Made by a program: the position numbers and the translations under genes
Source of the DNA: Neolewinella persica DSM 23188
GTDB lineage: Bacteria > Bacteroidota > Bacteroidia > Chitinophagales > Saprospiraceae
Direction of reading: 5' to 3'
NCBI RefSeq assembly: GCF_000373105.1
Contig: NZ_KB890447.1
Coordinates: 220,511-284,510, forward strand
DNA length: 64,000 bases
Shown here: positions 1 to 8,312 of the stretch, piece after piece
Layout of the letters: every line of letters begins with the position of its first letter
Position numbering within the stretch: the stretch's first letter is position 1
Notes under the pieces: model-generated
What the model saw: the letters and a program-made list of their open reading frames with translations, nothing else
Database searches by the model: none
Told to the model about the DNA's origin: nothing

Positions 1-105
1 AGCGCAGCGACCCTGCACCCCCTGCAACCGGAGCGCAGCGACCCTGCAACTCCTGCAACCGGAGCGCAGCAACCCTGCAACTCCTGCAACCGGAGCGCAG
101 CGACC
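1..105. repeat. 31-bp tandem repeat, about 3.4 copies
   Basis: Three near-identical 31-base units (1-31, 32-62, 63-93) and a partial fourth lie end to end. Each contains AGCGCAGCGACC followed by CTGCAAC-type heptamers. The array continues beyond the left edge and stops at the stop codon of the adjacent AraC gene. Related CTGCAAC repeats occur at 17819-17888, 20149-20465 and 45601-45660. Function unknown. Confidence 0.85.
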
Positions 106-902
106 TACAACAACCACTTAGAAGGCGGCACCCCAAAATGCGCCCTAAAGTGCCGGGAGAAAGTCGCCAGATCCATATAGCCAACAGTGTGGGCGATCGT
201 GGTAAGGCTGACCCGATCCAGCCTGATCTGGTTTGCTGCGGCCTTCATGCGTAAGTTCGTCTGCATCCGGAGGGGCGTAATGCCGAAGGCTCGTTTGAAA
301 AGGCGGGCAAAGTGATATTTAGATAAGCAAGAAACCCGCGCGAGGTCCGCCAGTGCGAAGTTTTCTGCATAGTGGCAACGTAGATATTGGCGGGCGGTTA
401 ACAGGCTTTTGCTCAGCTCCCGGCGGGTTGTTGGCTGATTAGCGACGGGGTGTAGGGCATCACCTAACGCGATGGCACTTTCCAAGAATGCCTTGATTTC
501 TTGCTGGAGACCAGGGATTTGTGCGGTGGCCAGGGGGTCGGGAAGTGTGTCCCAGTCCGCCAGGTCGGTCAGCCCCAGCTCTGCAACGCGAAAGGTACCG
601 CCGTAGAGAAAACCAAACCCGGATTCTTCCGGCAGGTCCGCCAGGAAGTCGATGCAAACGCCGGTGGTGGCCTGGCCGACCGCACCTGGTTTGGCGCCGT
701 AGGCGGTACCGGCGGGAAGCAATAGAAATTCGCCGGCATCGAGCAAGACACGTTCTTTGCCCACAGTATATTGCTCTTGCCCCCGACCGACGTATTTGAC
801 GGCCACGCCCTTCGTTACTCCCATAAAGGTCGATTCCCGCGTTACGCGGGAACGGCGTACGATGGCCTCGGGGCTGTGGTGATCGAAGTTGATGCGGAAC
901 AA
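105..902 (-). CDS. AraC-family transcriptional regulator
   Basis: Predicted cytoplasmic DNA-binding regulator of 265 residues. The N-terminal ~130 residues look like a small cupin-type sensing domain (VLLDAGEFLLLPAGTAYG). The last ~100 residues are a two-helix-turn-helix AraC domain: LADLARVSCLSKYHFARLF is the first HTH, and a second HTH follows around IAHTVGYMDLATFSRHFRAHFG. The extreme C-terminus is close to the usual PxxWR ending but reads PPSKWLL, with the stop lying in the tandem repeat. The 902 start is TTG; the next in-frame ATG (824) would cut into the cupin, so the true start is uncertain. The inducer and targets cannot be told from sequence. Confidence 0.9.
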   Translation of the reverse strand: MFRINFDHHSPEAIVRRSRVTRESTFMGVTKGVAVKYVGRGQEQYTVGKERVLLDAGEFLLLPAGTAYGAKPGAVGQATTGVCIDFLADLPEESGFGFLYGGTFRVAELGLTDLADWDTLPDPLATAQIPGLQQEIKAFLESAIALGDALHPVANQPTTRRELSKSLLTARQYLRCHYAENFALADLARVSCLSKYHFARLFKRAFGITPLRMQTNLRMKAAANQIRLDRVSLTTIAHTVGYMDLATFSRHFRAHFGVPPSKWLL

Positions 903-1026
903 AGGGTGACGGTTTGGATGAGGGGTAGAACGATACTTGTACTGACGAAAATACGGCGCGGACGCGGGATGCCGGGAAAGTTGCCCGGCCTTCAGGCCGT
1001 GAGGGTTTTAAGCCTTGAGGCTTTTG

Positions 1027-1905
1027 TTAGGCCCGTAATGCCTCCGCTCGTTCCATACCAACCTTCCTAAACTGATCCACTCCCACCAAAAACCGCTCCA
1101 GAAAAGTGCCATCCACCTCCTGGAGGATGACCTCCCAGTAAAGCAGGCGGTAGAAAGTAGGCGTGATGGTTTCTTCCGAATCCACCCTGATGGGAAATGC
1201 CAGCCCTTGACTCAACTGGTCCGGGCTAACCCGCTGATGGGCGGACCACAGGACCTCGCGTTCCCAGGTAATGTGTCCGTCATTGGCTAAATCGAAGCGG
1301 CACTCCAGGATGCGGTTCAGGAAGACGTCGTATTGCTTGCTGCTGTTCCTGCTCAGCCCATCCTCGTAGGAAAAACGGACGGTATCTCCCTGGCCGTAAT
1401 CGAGCTGGTTGAAGGCGGCTTTGCCAGTGATGCGCTTCCAGTAGTTGTTGAGGCTGTTGGTGCCGATGAACGACTGTCGGAGGTCAGGGGCTTTAACGTT
1501 CCAGGCGGCCATCCTGAGTAAGCATATACCGGTCAGCACGGAGACCCAACCCAGTGGATAGAGGAAGAAGGTCAACAGCGCAGCAATTAGCAGGCCGAGG
1601 CTTACGATGACCCGGTAAGCAAACCTGAGAAGGTAATTTCGGTGGCGCGATTTGGTCGTGACGAACTTGTCTTGCCGTCCCTTATTGACCAGGCGTAGCA
1701 CCGCGAACATCAAAAAACTGGCAACAACCAGCAGGGAAATGGGAAGGGTGTCATTGGCATTATTGACCAAGGCAATTATGGTCACGATCAGGATACTGAT
1801 TCCGGCCAGAAAATTGGCTTCGCCAACGGTTTCTTTCCTTGGCGCCAAGAGCGCACCGATTGGATCAATGGAGGGTGGAGGAGGAGGCGCATGAGGTAGA
1901 GACAT
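1027..1905 (-). CDS. Hypothetical membrane protein with C-terminal soluble domain
   Basis: A 292-residue protein I do not recognise. After a proline-rich start (HAPPPPPS) there are two hydrophobic segments around residues 33-70 (FLAGISILIVTIIALV; SLLVVASFLMFAVLRLV). A second hydrophobic pair lies around 96-130 (VIVSLGLLIAALLTFFLYPLGW; VLTGICLLRMAAW). This suggests about four membrane helices followed by a ~160-residue polar, beta-rich domain. The gene is divergent from the Roc-COR-CHAT gene with 194 bases between their starts, so the two could share a regulatory region. Any functional link to that cluster is conjecture. Confidence 0.7.
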   Translation of the reverse strand: MSLPHAPPPPPSIDPIGALLAPRKETVGEANFLAGISILIVTIIALVNNANDTLPISLLVVASFLMFAVLRLVNKGRQDKFVTTKSRHRNYLLRFAYRVIVSLGLLIAALLTFFLYPLGWVSVLTGICLLRMAAWNVKAPDLRQSFIGTNSLNNYWKRITGKAAFNQLDYGQGDTVRFSYEDGLSRNSSKQYDVFLNRILECRFDLANDGHITWEREVLWSAHQRVSPDQLSQGLAFPIRVDSEETITPTFYRLLYWEVILQEVDGTFLERFLVGVDQFRKVGMERAEALRA

Positions 1906-2099
1906 GATAAATTGCTTTCCAATAAAATAAGGCGTTGACGTGCGTTTTTTAGTATTTTGCGGATGAATGCTTGGGGGTTTTCGACGAGGTTTTTTGAATC
2001 TATTGGTGTAGCCTTGACTTCTGCCAAGCGGGTGATAGCCCCGTCTCTTGCCAATTCCCTATCTTCCCCCTTTAAGAGAACCTCATTGCCCTCACGCCC

Positions 2100-5000
2100 A
2101 TGTCACCCACCCTTTTAAGTAAAAAACTTGGTGTAGACCTTCAGCCCTGCCAGGAAGAAAACCCCGCCCGCTGTGCCCTCTCCGACCAGCACGGGCAATA
2201 CGTCCTTGATGACCAGCAACGGATCGTCGGACTTAATCTCTTCGGCTATAACGGTGAGAAGGATCGCCCGGCCCTTCCATCGCCAGCCAATTGGCTCCAC
2301 AAGTTGCCCCATCTGAAGTACCTCAACCTGGCCCAGTGCGGATTGACGGCGCTTGACTTAACCGGGCAAACGGAACTGGTCGTCCTCTTCGCCCAGGAAA
2401 ACAAAGCCCTCAAAGAACTAACGTTTCCTACCGCCTTCCCCGCCCTCCTCCGCGCGGTCCTCGACCACTGCGCCCTGACACAAGTTATTTGGCCCGACAG
2501 CCCCGTACTGGAATTCCTCAACGTTAGCCGACAGCAGGAAAAAAGCCTGACGAACTGGTCCTTCGCCAGTGCCTGCCCCAGGCTTTACTTCTGTGATTTG
2601 AGCCATAATGGGCTAACTGGTTTTCAGCTGGGCGCTGGCTTTACCAATTTGGGCATTCTTTGTTTGGAGGATAATGCGTTGACGGAGGTGACTTTTGATG
2701 GGGTGATGCCGGGGTTGGAGAGTTTGCGGTTGAGTGGGAATCAATTGACCATACTACCAGCCAATTTTCAGAAAAACGCGGCTTCGGTTAAAAACCTTTT
2801 TCTAGAGAATAACCCGTGGCAAGATGATATCATTCGTGGCCTTTTAGAGGACTCTACGCCGGCTACCACCGTCAACAAACTGTTCGATTACCTTGATGAT
2901 CAAGTGGGGAAAACTGATTATGACCGCGCCTGTAAGGTGATCATTGTTGGTAACGGAGGAGTTGGTAAAACTAATATTCTCAATCGGCTGACGGGGAAGG
3001 ATTTTGACGGCAAGTCCGTAAGTACCCATGGTGTAAATATTGTGGAACATCGCATTGGGGAGTACGACGTCCAATTCTGGGACTTTGGCGGACAGGATAT
3101 TTATCACGCTACCCACCGGCTTTTTCTTGGGGCAAACGTTGTTTACCTGGTCGTATGGGATAATGTAACGGAAAGACAAGAAACAAGCCGACGCGAGGAA
3201 AAAGGAGTAAATCATGATTATGAAAACTTCCGCTTGCCGTACTGGCTTGATTACGTTTATAGAAGTGCGGCCAGGAGTGGTGAAGCGAAAGCGGACGTAC
3301 CCGTGCTGGTCGTGCAAACAAAAGTGGATGATCGTAGCAAGCGCCATGAGCACCCTGGCTATCGAAAGCGTTTTGATCAGCGGTTTGGTTATTACGAGGA
3401 TGGTATCGCTATAGATTCGGAGACGGACGCTGGCTATGATGATCTTAAGTACCATCTTGGAAAAGTTTTAAAACTAGCTAAAAAGGGTACAGATACCTCA
3501 CCTGGCCCCAAATTACCTGCTGATTATCTGAAAATTCGTAGTCGGCTGCAAGCCCTACGTAAGCAAGGAGATAAAAGCATAAACCTGACAAAATACCGCG
3601 AAGAAGTATGTGACGGCATTAAAATGGAACTTGCTCCTGAAGTTTTATTGGAAAGCTGGCTGCATAAAACAGGCGTTGTCTTTTATCAGCCGGGCTTATT
3701 TAAAGACCAAATTATTCTTGACCAGGAATGGGCGACCGAAGCAGTTTATACCCTGCTTGATCGGGAGGGCGCTAGTGATGCCTACAGATACATCCTAGCC
3801 AGAAACGGCCGGTTTACCGGTGCGGACTTAATTCGTTTTTGGTCGGGTTACAACCAGAGCGAACGTAATCTGTTCGTAGATTTCATGTTGTCCTGTTGGA
3901 TGTGTTTCGAACAGCAGTCCGTTGCAGAAAGCGAAAAACCTTACCGCCACAGGTCTTTTGAGGAACGAGTTTTCATAGCTCCCCAGTTGCTGCCAAAAGA
4001 AAAGCCCCCAGCAGTACATAACATTACCGAGCTACTTGGAAGTCAGGAAAACTGGTGGCACGTACGTTATCAGCACCGTTGGTTGCACGGCCATCTGATG
4101 AATCGTTTTATCATTGAAACGCACCAACTGGCGGAAAATGATTGGATGTGGGAGTCGGGTATTCTCCTCAAAGACGACAAAGGTGCTTTTGCATTAATTG
4201 ATTCCGATCGTGCTCAAGGGAGCATCTCCGTCCGGGTAACCAAGAATAAAGGTAAAGTCCTGCTAGACAAAGTTCTTGGTTTGCTTGAGCGGATACAGCA
4301 AAACGACGAGCCGGGGGTAACCTACCTTAGTGTGGATGGTGAGCAGGAAATTCTGGCCGATCAATTGGAGCAAGCCTACAAAACAAAGACTCCCTATGTG
4401 ATCAGCGAAAACGGTCAGCAGCTACCTATTGACGATTTCGGTGCTTTTTTCTGGCGATTCGATAAGCCGCTAAACGTGGACGACTTTGACGGAGCCTCCG
4501 AAATGGCTAACCTTCAGAAAACTGGTCAAAGGACCAATAAACAAGAGCATCCTCCTATCTTAAGCCTACCGCCGAGGGAATACGGAGACGATGATTTAGC
4601 GGGCAAAGTATTGGCCCTTTGCGCCAATCCTACGAACCTTCCACACCTGAAATTCAAAAAAGAATTAGCGGCCATGGACGAGAGTGTCCGAAAAGGCTTT
4701 TACCTAGGTGCTCCGGTTTTCAAAGTAGCACAGGTGGATAAAAAATCCTTTCATTCCGCCCTGAGAAAACCCAAGCCGGATTACTTGCACTTTGTCGGGC
4801 ATGGTACCGTAGATGCCCTCGCCGAGGATGCAAGGAAGATGGGGCTGGAAGCTTTTGACCAAAGTGGCATTATGCTGTGTGAAACTGGTGGAAACGCTAA
4901 GCTTTTACCGAAGACAACAATCTTGAACTGGTTGCAAAACGCTAACTTAAAACTGGTGGTATTCAATGCCTGTCATACGGCCGGTTTAGCCGAGGAATTA

Positions 5001-5219
5001 AGCATCGAAGGACCTCCCGCTATTGGTGTTGATGGGGAAATGGACGATAATGTTGCTCTGGCTTTCACGGAAGCCTTTTACGAGTACCTTTCTGATGAGG
5101 GGCTACAACAGTTAATTCAATCTTTCTTCCAAGCCCGAAATTATGCGAACGATGTCCACGGTTTTGCCGTACGTTATCAACTATACATAAATGGAAAACA
5201 AGTAACCGAATCAATATGA
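2100..5219 (+). CDS. LRR-Roc-COR-CHAT protein (NLR-like GTPase with caspase-like protease end)
   Basis: 1039 residues, no signal peptide, predicted cytoplasmic. Residues ~60-245 form degenerate leucine-rich repeats (LKYLNLAQCGLTALDL, LESLRLSGNQLTILP). The Roc GTPase occupies ~275-460: P-loop GNGGVGKT at 284-291, G3 motif DFGGQ at 328-332, G4-like TKVD at 407-410. A COR domain follows (~470-780). The last ~210 residues match a CHAT (caspase/HetF-like) peptidase, with candidate catalytic His901 in HFVGHG and Cys958 in FNACHTA. LRR-Roc-COR-CHAT is a known bacterial architecture: the LRR would sense, the Roc-COR would gate, and the CHAT would cleave a partner. The stop overlaps the next gene as ATGA, and variable FGE-fold genes follow. 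The cluster role is inferred; domain calls are strong. Confidence 0.92.
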   Translation: MSPTLLSKKLGVDLQPCQEENPARCALSDQHGQYVLDDQQRIVGLNLFGYNGEKDRPALPSPANWLHKLPHLKYLNLAQCGLTALDLTGQTELVVLFAQENKALKELTFPTAFPALLRAVLDHCALTQVIWPDSPVLEFLNVSRQQEKSLTNWSFASACPRLYFCDLSHNGLTGFQLGAGFTNLGILCLEDNALTEVTFDGVMPGLESLRLSGNQLTILPANFQKNAASVKNLFLENNPWQDDIIRGLLEDSTPATTVNKLFDYLDDQVGKTDYDRACKVIIVGNGGVGKTNILNRLTGKDFDGKSVSTHGVNIVEHRIGEYDVQFWDFGGQDIYHATHRLFLGANVVYLVVWDNVTERQETSRREEKGVNHDYENFRLPYWLDYVYRSAARSGEAKADVPVLVVQTKVDDRSKRHEHPGYRKRFDQRFGYYEDGIAIDSETDAGYDDLKYHLGKVLKLAKKGTDTSPGPKLPADYLKIRSRLQALRKQGDKSINLTKYREEVCDGIKMELAPEVLLESWLHKTGVVFYQPGLFKDQIILDQEWATEAVYTLLDREGASDAYRYILARNGRFTGADLIRFWSGYNQSERNLFVDFMLSCWMCFEQQSVAESEKPYRHRSFEERVFIAPQLLPKEKPPAVHNITELLGSQENWWHVRYQHRWLHGHLMNRFIIETHQLAENDWMWESGILLKDDKGAFALIDSDRAQGSISVRVTKNKGKVLLDKVLGLLERIQQNDEPGVTYLSVDGEQEILADQLEQAYKTKTPYVISENGQQLPIDDFGAFFWRFDKPLNVDDFDGASEMANLQKTGQRTNKQEHPPILSLPPREYGDDDLAGKVLALCANPTNLPHLKFKKELAAMDESVRKGFYLGAPVFKVAQVDKKSFHSALRKPKPDYLHFVGHGTVDALAEDARKMGLEAFDQSGIMLCETGGNAKLLPKTTILNWLQNANLKLVVFNACHTAGLAEELSIEGPPAIGVDGEMDDNVALAFTEAFYEYLSDEGLQQLIQSFFQARNYANDVHGFAVRYQLYINGKQVTESI

Positions 5220-5671
5220 AAGAGTTAGAAAACAGCAAGCTGAAAGCAGCAATCACTACGCTACAACGACCCGATCTTCTGTCGAAACGCCTCCTGCAAG
5301 GGGAACCCATCAAAGAAAGGACATATTCTTTTCCGGCCGGGATGACAAAGGAAGAGGGAGCTGAATTGATGATCGCCATTGCCACCGTTACGGCGGTTGA
5401 AGACGAGGCGTTCGGAGCGCTATATGAGCGAGCGCGGATTCAAGAAAAACAAAGGACCGTTCGTTCCGGAGAGACCATAGAAATAATTGGACAGGCTTAC
5501 CAGTTCTTACACGACCATTGGGGGGAAATTGCCTTTTTTGTTGAAGTGCTGGACCGCAGGAAGGCTTTTGATAAGTTGAAAGAGAAAAGCAAAAACTGGA
5601 AAGCAATTTTCGGAACTATTCTCGAAGAGGAGGAAGATAAAGAGGACGAATCTGAAGAGAAACCCGAATAA
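5216..5671 (+). CDS. Small acidic-tailed protein coupled to Roc-COR-CHAT
   Basis: 151 residues of unknown family. Its ATG overlaps the stop of the CHAT gene (ATGA), and the variable-protein gene follows within six bases, so it is almost certainly co-translated in the operon. It looks mostly helical, with Lys/Glu-rich stretches, and ends in a strongly acidic tail (EEEEDKEDESEEKPE). No signal peptide, membrane segment or catalytic motif is visible. The middle has alanine-rich helices (GAELMIAIATVTAVEDEAFGAL) and a possible second helical unit (IIGQAYQFLHDHWGEIAFFVEVL). It could be an adaptor, a CHAT substrate or an effector. I do not assign a function. Confidence 0.85.
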   Translation: MKELENSKLKAAITTLQRPDLLSKRLLQGEPIKERTYSFPAGMTKEEGAELMIAIATVTAVEDEAFGALYERARIQEKQRTVRSGETIEIIGQAYQFLHDHWGEIAFFVEVLDRRKAFDKLKEKSKNWKAIFGTILEEEEDKEDESEEKPE

Positions 5672-5677
5672 ATTGTG

Positions 5678-6478
5678 ATGCTTACTCCTCTTTTTCAAAA
5701 AATCATTTTACCATCTTTAATATCTAACACCGTTGGTGAAGTAGATTTTAATATGCGTATTCTCCCCGGCGCCGAAAACTTCCCCATAGGCAACAACAAA
5801 GGAGAAGAAGACAGTTACGAAGACGAGCAACCACGCCACTCCCGCAGCATCGCCCCCTTCGCCCTGGCCGAATACCCCGTCACCCAAACCCTTTGGACGG
5901 CAGTGTACAATCTGGCTGAGGAAAGAAACTTGAAGTTCGATGATGATCTACTACGCCCCAATCCTTCGAATTTCCTAGGCCCCAACCGGCCAGTAGAAAA
6001 AGTAAGCTGGAACGACGCCCACGAATTTTGCCGCATTCTGAACCTACTTTGTGGAAAGCCCGAAAAATACTTCCGCCTCCCCTCCGAAGCAGAATGGGAA
6101 TACGCTGCCCGGGCGGGGAAACGGGAAACGCTCTATGCAGGAAGTAACCAGCTGAATGAAGTTGGTTGGTACGGTGAAAACAATAAAAAAGAAACCATGC
6201 CTGTCGGACTACTAACGCCAAACGTCTTCGGTTTGTACGACCTTAGCGGTAACGTATTTGAGTGGTGCGAAGACGATTGGCACGGAAATTATGAAAATCA
6301 CCCATCGGACGGGCAGGCCTGGATTGATGATCCCGAAAAGCGCGCCTCCATCCGCGTGCGGCGCGGCGGCTCCTGGTACAACCTCGCCAGGTACTGTCGC
6401 TGCGCCCTCCGCATCGGGAACGGGCCGGACCTCCGTGACCGAGTCTACGGCTTCCGCCTCGCCGCCCCAGTTCAGTGA
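5678..6478 (+). CDS. DGR variable protein 1 (FGE-sulfatase/C-type-lectin fold)
   Basis: 266 residues (GTG at 5675 is immediately followed by ATG 5678, which I use). The whole protein is a formylglycine-generating-enzyme-like domain: FALAEYPVTQTLW, LPSEAEWEYAARAGK and GLYDLSGNVFEWCEDDW are family hallmarks. The C-terminal ~43 residues are encoded by variable repeat VR1 and carry the scaffold RGGSWxxxARxCRCAxR with substituted positions between. In DGR targets this fold is used as a diversified ligand-binding lectin, not as an enzyme. No signal peptide or anchor is present, so a cytoplasmic location is inferred. Six bases separate its GTG from the preceding stop, placing it in the CHAT operon. 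Confidence 0.93.
   Translation: MLTPLFQKIILPSLISNTVGEVDFNMRILPGAENFPIGNNKGEEDSYEDEQPRHSRSIAPFALAEYPVTQTLWTAVYNLAEERNLKFDDDLLRPNPSNFLGPNRPVEKVSWNDAHEFCRILNLLCGKPEKYFRLPSEAEWEYAARAGKRETLYAGSNQLNEVGWYGENNKKETMPVGLLTPNVFGLYDLSGNVFEWCEDDWHGNYENHPSDGQAWIDDPEKRASIRVRRGGSWYNLARYCRCALRIGNGPDLRDRVYGFRLAAPVQ
6340..6470 (+). repeat. DGR variable repeat VR1
   Basis: 131 bases homologous to TR (8037-8167). It differs at 17 positions, all of them adenines in TR (9 A to T, 5 A to G, 3 A to C). No other base differs. The last ~22 bases (GGCTTCCGCC through CCCCAG) are identical to TR, GC-rich and nearly A-free, as expected for the initiation-of-homing end. VR1 stops 8 bases before the end of the gene. Confidence 0.97.
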
Positions 6479-6480
6479 GC

Positions 6481-6560
6481 CCGGCCAGCCAGCGAGCGAG
6501 GCTCGGCGTAAGCCCTCGCGGTCCGCGGCGGAGCAAGCGGGACGCAAGGGGTGGAGTGGG
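6481..6560 (+). repeat. Conserved flank downstream of VR1
   Basis: About 80 GC-rich bases after the stop codon that reappear, with small gaps, at 9143-9222 after variable protein 2. Shared blocks include GCGGCGGAGCAAGCGGG and GCAAGGGGTG. The sequence is absent after TR. It may reflect duplication of the whole target cassette or a cis-acting homing flank. Confidence 0.75.
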
Positions 6561-6583
6561 GCCGAGCTAAAGCAAAGAAAGAG

Positions 6584-7039
6584 ATGCAGATAAAAATATT
6601 TTCGATGCCGGTCTGGGGTGATGAAGCTCAGGAGGAAAAACTCAACAAATTCCTCCGGAGCCACCGAATTCTACAAGTAGAAAAACAATTCATTGCAGAT
6701 GGCAGCAACAGCCAATGGTGTTTTTGCGTGGAATACCTGGAGGGAGGTGAGCCAATAAAGCGATCAAGTAGGAAGCAAGCCAAAGTAGACTACAGGGAAG
6801 TTTTATCCCTGGAGGCTTTTGCCCGGTTTGCCCGCTACCGGGAAATCAGAAAGGCCTTAGCGGTGAGTGAGGGGATTCCGCCCTACGTCATCTTTACGGA
6901 TAAGGAGATCGCTGCCATGGCGGAAGTAAAGGAGCTTACAGTATCTAGTATACGCTCCATTAAGGGTATTGGTGAGAAGAAAATAGCCAAGTATGCCACT
7001 CATTTTATAGTGGTCAATACAGATGAAACGAAGAAGTAA
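6584..7039 (+). CDS. HRDC-domain DGR accessory protein
   Basis: 151 residues from ATG 6584; an upstream GTG (6551) lies in the repeated VR flank, so the ATG is preferred. The N-terminal ~75 residues (MQIKIFSMPVWGDEAQEEKL) form a small alpha/beta domain typical of DGR-linked HRDC proteins. The rest is a helicase-and-RNaseD C-terminal (HRDC) nucleic-acid-binding domain: YREIRKALAVSEGIPPYVIF, then SIKGIGEKKIAKY, a hairpin-like loop. HRDC proteins are known as an alternative to Avd in some DGRs. It overlaps the RT gene by 17 bases, suggesting translational coupling. It probably binds template RNA or cDNA with RT. Confidence 0.9.
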   Translation: MQIKIFSMPVWGDEAQEEKLNKFLRSHRILQVEKQFIADGSNSQWCFCVEYLEGGEPIKRSSRKQAKVDYREVLSLEAFARFARYREIRKALAVSEGIPPYVIFTDKEIAAMAEVKELTVSSIRSIKGIGEKKIAKYATHFIVVNTDETKK

Positions 7040-8036
7040 CCTTATCCCACTGATCGCCGAGCCGGAAAACCTGCGGCGCGCCTTCGTAAAGGCAAGACGC
7101 GGGAAAACGGCCAGTAAGGAAGTATTGGCTTTTACAGACGATTTGGACGACCAACTGCTTCAACTCAGAACTGATTTACTGAGCGGAGTGATAAGACACG
7201 GCGGGTACCGGAAATTCATCATCCACGAGCCAAAACGCAGGGAGATTTGCGCGGGTAGCTTTTCTCAAAACGTTTTGCACCACGCTATCCTGAACCATTG
7301 CCACGAAGATTTTGAGCGGCATCAGCTTTTTGATTCCTATGCCTGTCGGCGGGGTAAAGGAACCCATGCTGCCGTGGCGCGTGCCCAGGGTTTTTCGCGG
7401 CGTTACGCTTGGTACCTTAAGCTGGATGTGCGCAATTTTTTCGCTTCCGTTCATCATGAAACGCTAAGCGGACAGCTTCAGCGATTATTCAAAGATGAAC
7501 GCTTGCTGAATATTTTCGACCAAACACTGTCTACTTACTCGGCCATTCCTGGCAGAGGCTTACCACTCGGCAACCTAACCAGTCAGTATTTCGCCAACCA
7601 TTACCTCACCCCCGTAGATCGATGGGTGAAACAAACGATGTGCTGCCCGGCTTACGTGCGCTACATGGATGATATGGTGCTATGGCATGATGACAAAGCC
7701 CAACTGCTTTACGCCTTTCAGCAAATAACGGAAATCGTCCACTTAATACTGAAGGTTGAACTCAAGCCGGTAATACTAAATCGAACAACTAAAGGGCTTT
7801 CTTTTTTAGGCTACCGCATACTGCCCTATCAACTAAAACTTACGCACGCAAGTCGCAAGCGTTTAGGGCGTAAACTTGTCCGCCTCAATTCCGAATACCA
7901 TCAAGGCCTCATTTCGGAAAAAGAAGCACAACGCCGTGCCCAAAGCCTCATCGCTTTTGTAGACCACGCAAATACTGCCGCATTACGCAAAGATTTGCTG
8001 AAAAAAGCCGACCTTGCTTCCGGGGCACCTCTATAA
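7023..8036 (+). CDS. DGR reverse transcriptase
   Basis: 337 residues, near the compact size usual for DGR RTs. Motifs seen: LKLDVRNFFASVHHETL (palm motif 3), LPLGNLTSQ at ~180-188 (the DGR/retron-type LGxxxSQ that replaces QGxxxSP of group II introns), YMDD at 214-217 (catalytic) and GLSFLGYRI (motif 6/7 region). It would copy TR RNA into cDNA with mis-incorporation opposite adenines; the TR/VR comparison here shows that outcome. No endonuclease or maturase domain is present. The gene overlaps the HRDC gene and is followed immediately by TR. Confidence 0.97.
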   Translation: MKRRSNLIPLIAEPENLRRAFVKARRGKTASKEVLAFTDDLDDQLLQLRTDLLSGVIRHGGYRKFIIHEPKRREICAGSFSQNVLHHAILNHCHEDFERHQLFDSYACRRGKGTHAAVARAQGFSRRYAWYLKLDVRNFFASVHHETLSGQLQRLFKDERLLNIFDQTLSTYSAIPGRGLPLGNLTSQYFANHYLTPVDRWVKQTMCCPAYVRYMDDMVLWHDDKAQLLYAFQQITEIVHLILKVELKPVILNRTTKGLSFLGYRILPYQLKLTHASRKRLGRKLVRLNSEYHQGLISEKEAQRRAQSLIAFVDHANTAALRKDLLKKADLASGAPL

Positions 8037-8167
8037 GCGCGCCTCCAACCGCGTGCAGCGCGGCGGCTCCTGGAACAACAACGCCAGGAACTGTCGCTGC
8101 GCCAACCGCAACAGGAACAGGCCGGACAACCGTAACCGAAACAACGGCTTCCGCCTCGCCGCCCCAG
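8037..8167 (+). repeat. DGR template repeat TR
   Basis: 131 bases starting at the base after the RT stop codon. Read in the VR frame it contains 12 AAC codons, the classic DGR template arrangement in which mutating both adenines gives wide amino-acid choice without creating stops. It contains 31 adenines. VR1 and VR2 each match it at all non-adenine positions. Upstream it abuts RT coding sequence, so the RT transcript probably serves as template RNA. Confidence 0.98.
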
Positions 8168-8312
8168 CTCACACCCGGCCGGATGGCCGGATCTGAACAG
8201 GAGGTGCTCCTGTTCCTGCATCAGCAGGACAAAGATGCCTTACCTTAAGGCGGGTCGGTGGGCCTAGTAGCAATGCCGAAACGCCCACCGCCCCTTTACA
8301 GAATAACAACTT
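8168..8312 (+). promoter_or_regulatory. TR-to-VP2 spacer with hairpin
   Basis: The spacer contains a perfect 8-bp stem (GAACAGGA/TCCTGTTC, 8195-8202 with 8208-8215, loop GGTGC). Just before it is the GC-rich palindrome-like run CCGGCCGGATGGCCGG. It could fold the 3' end of template RNA or help initiate cDNA synthesis. There is no T-tract, so a terminator is less likely. Confidence 0.5.

Noticed and set aside
5678-6478. Variable proteins as true formylglycine-generating enzymes
   Set aside because: Their C-termini are VRs under retargeting, which suits a binding scaffold; no sulfatase is nearby.
6551-6583. GTG start for the HRDC gene at 6551
   Set aside because: It falls in the repeated VR flank, and the residues it adds are not like the family; ATG 6584 fits.
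8014-8196. A 60-codon + strand frame rich in Asn, ending with Arg-Leu-Ala-Ala-Pro
   Set aside because: It is the template repeat read in the VR frame. TR is a non-coding donor, and the frame has no independent gene features.
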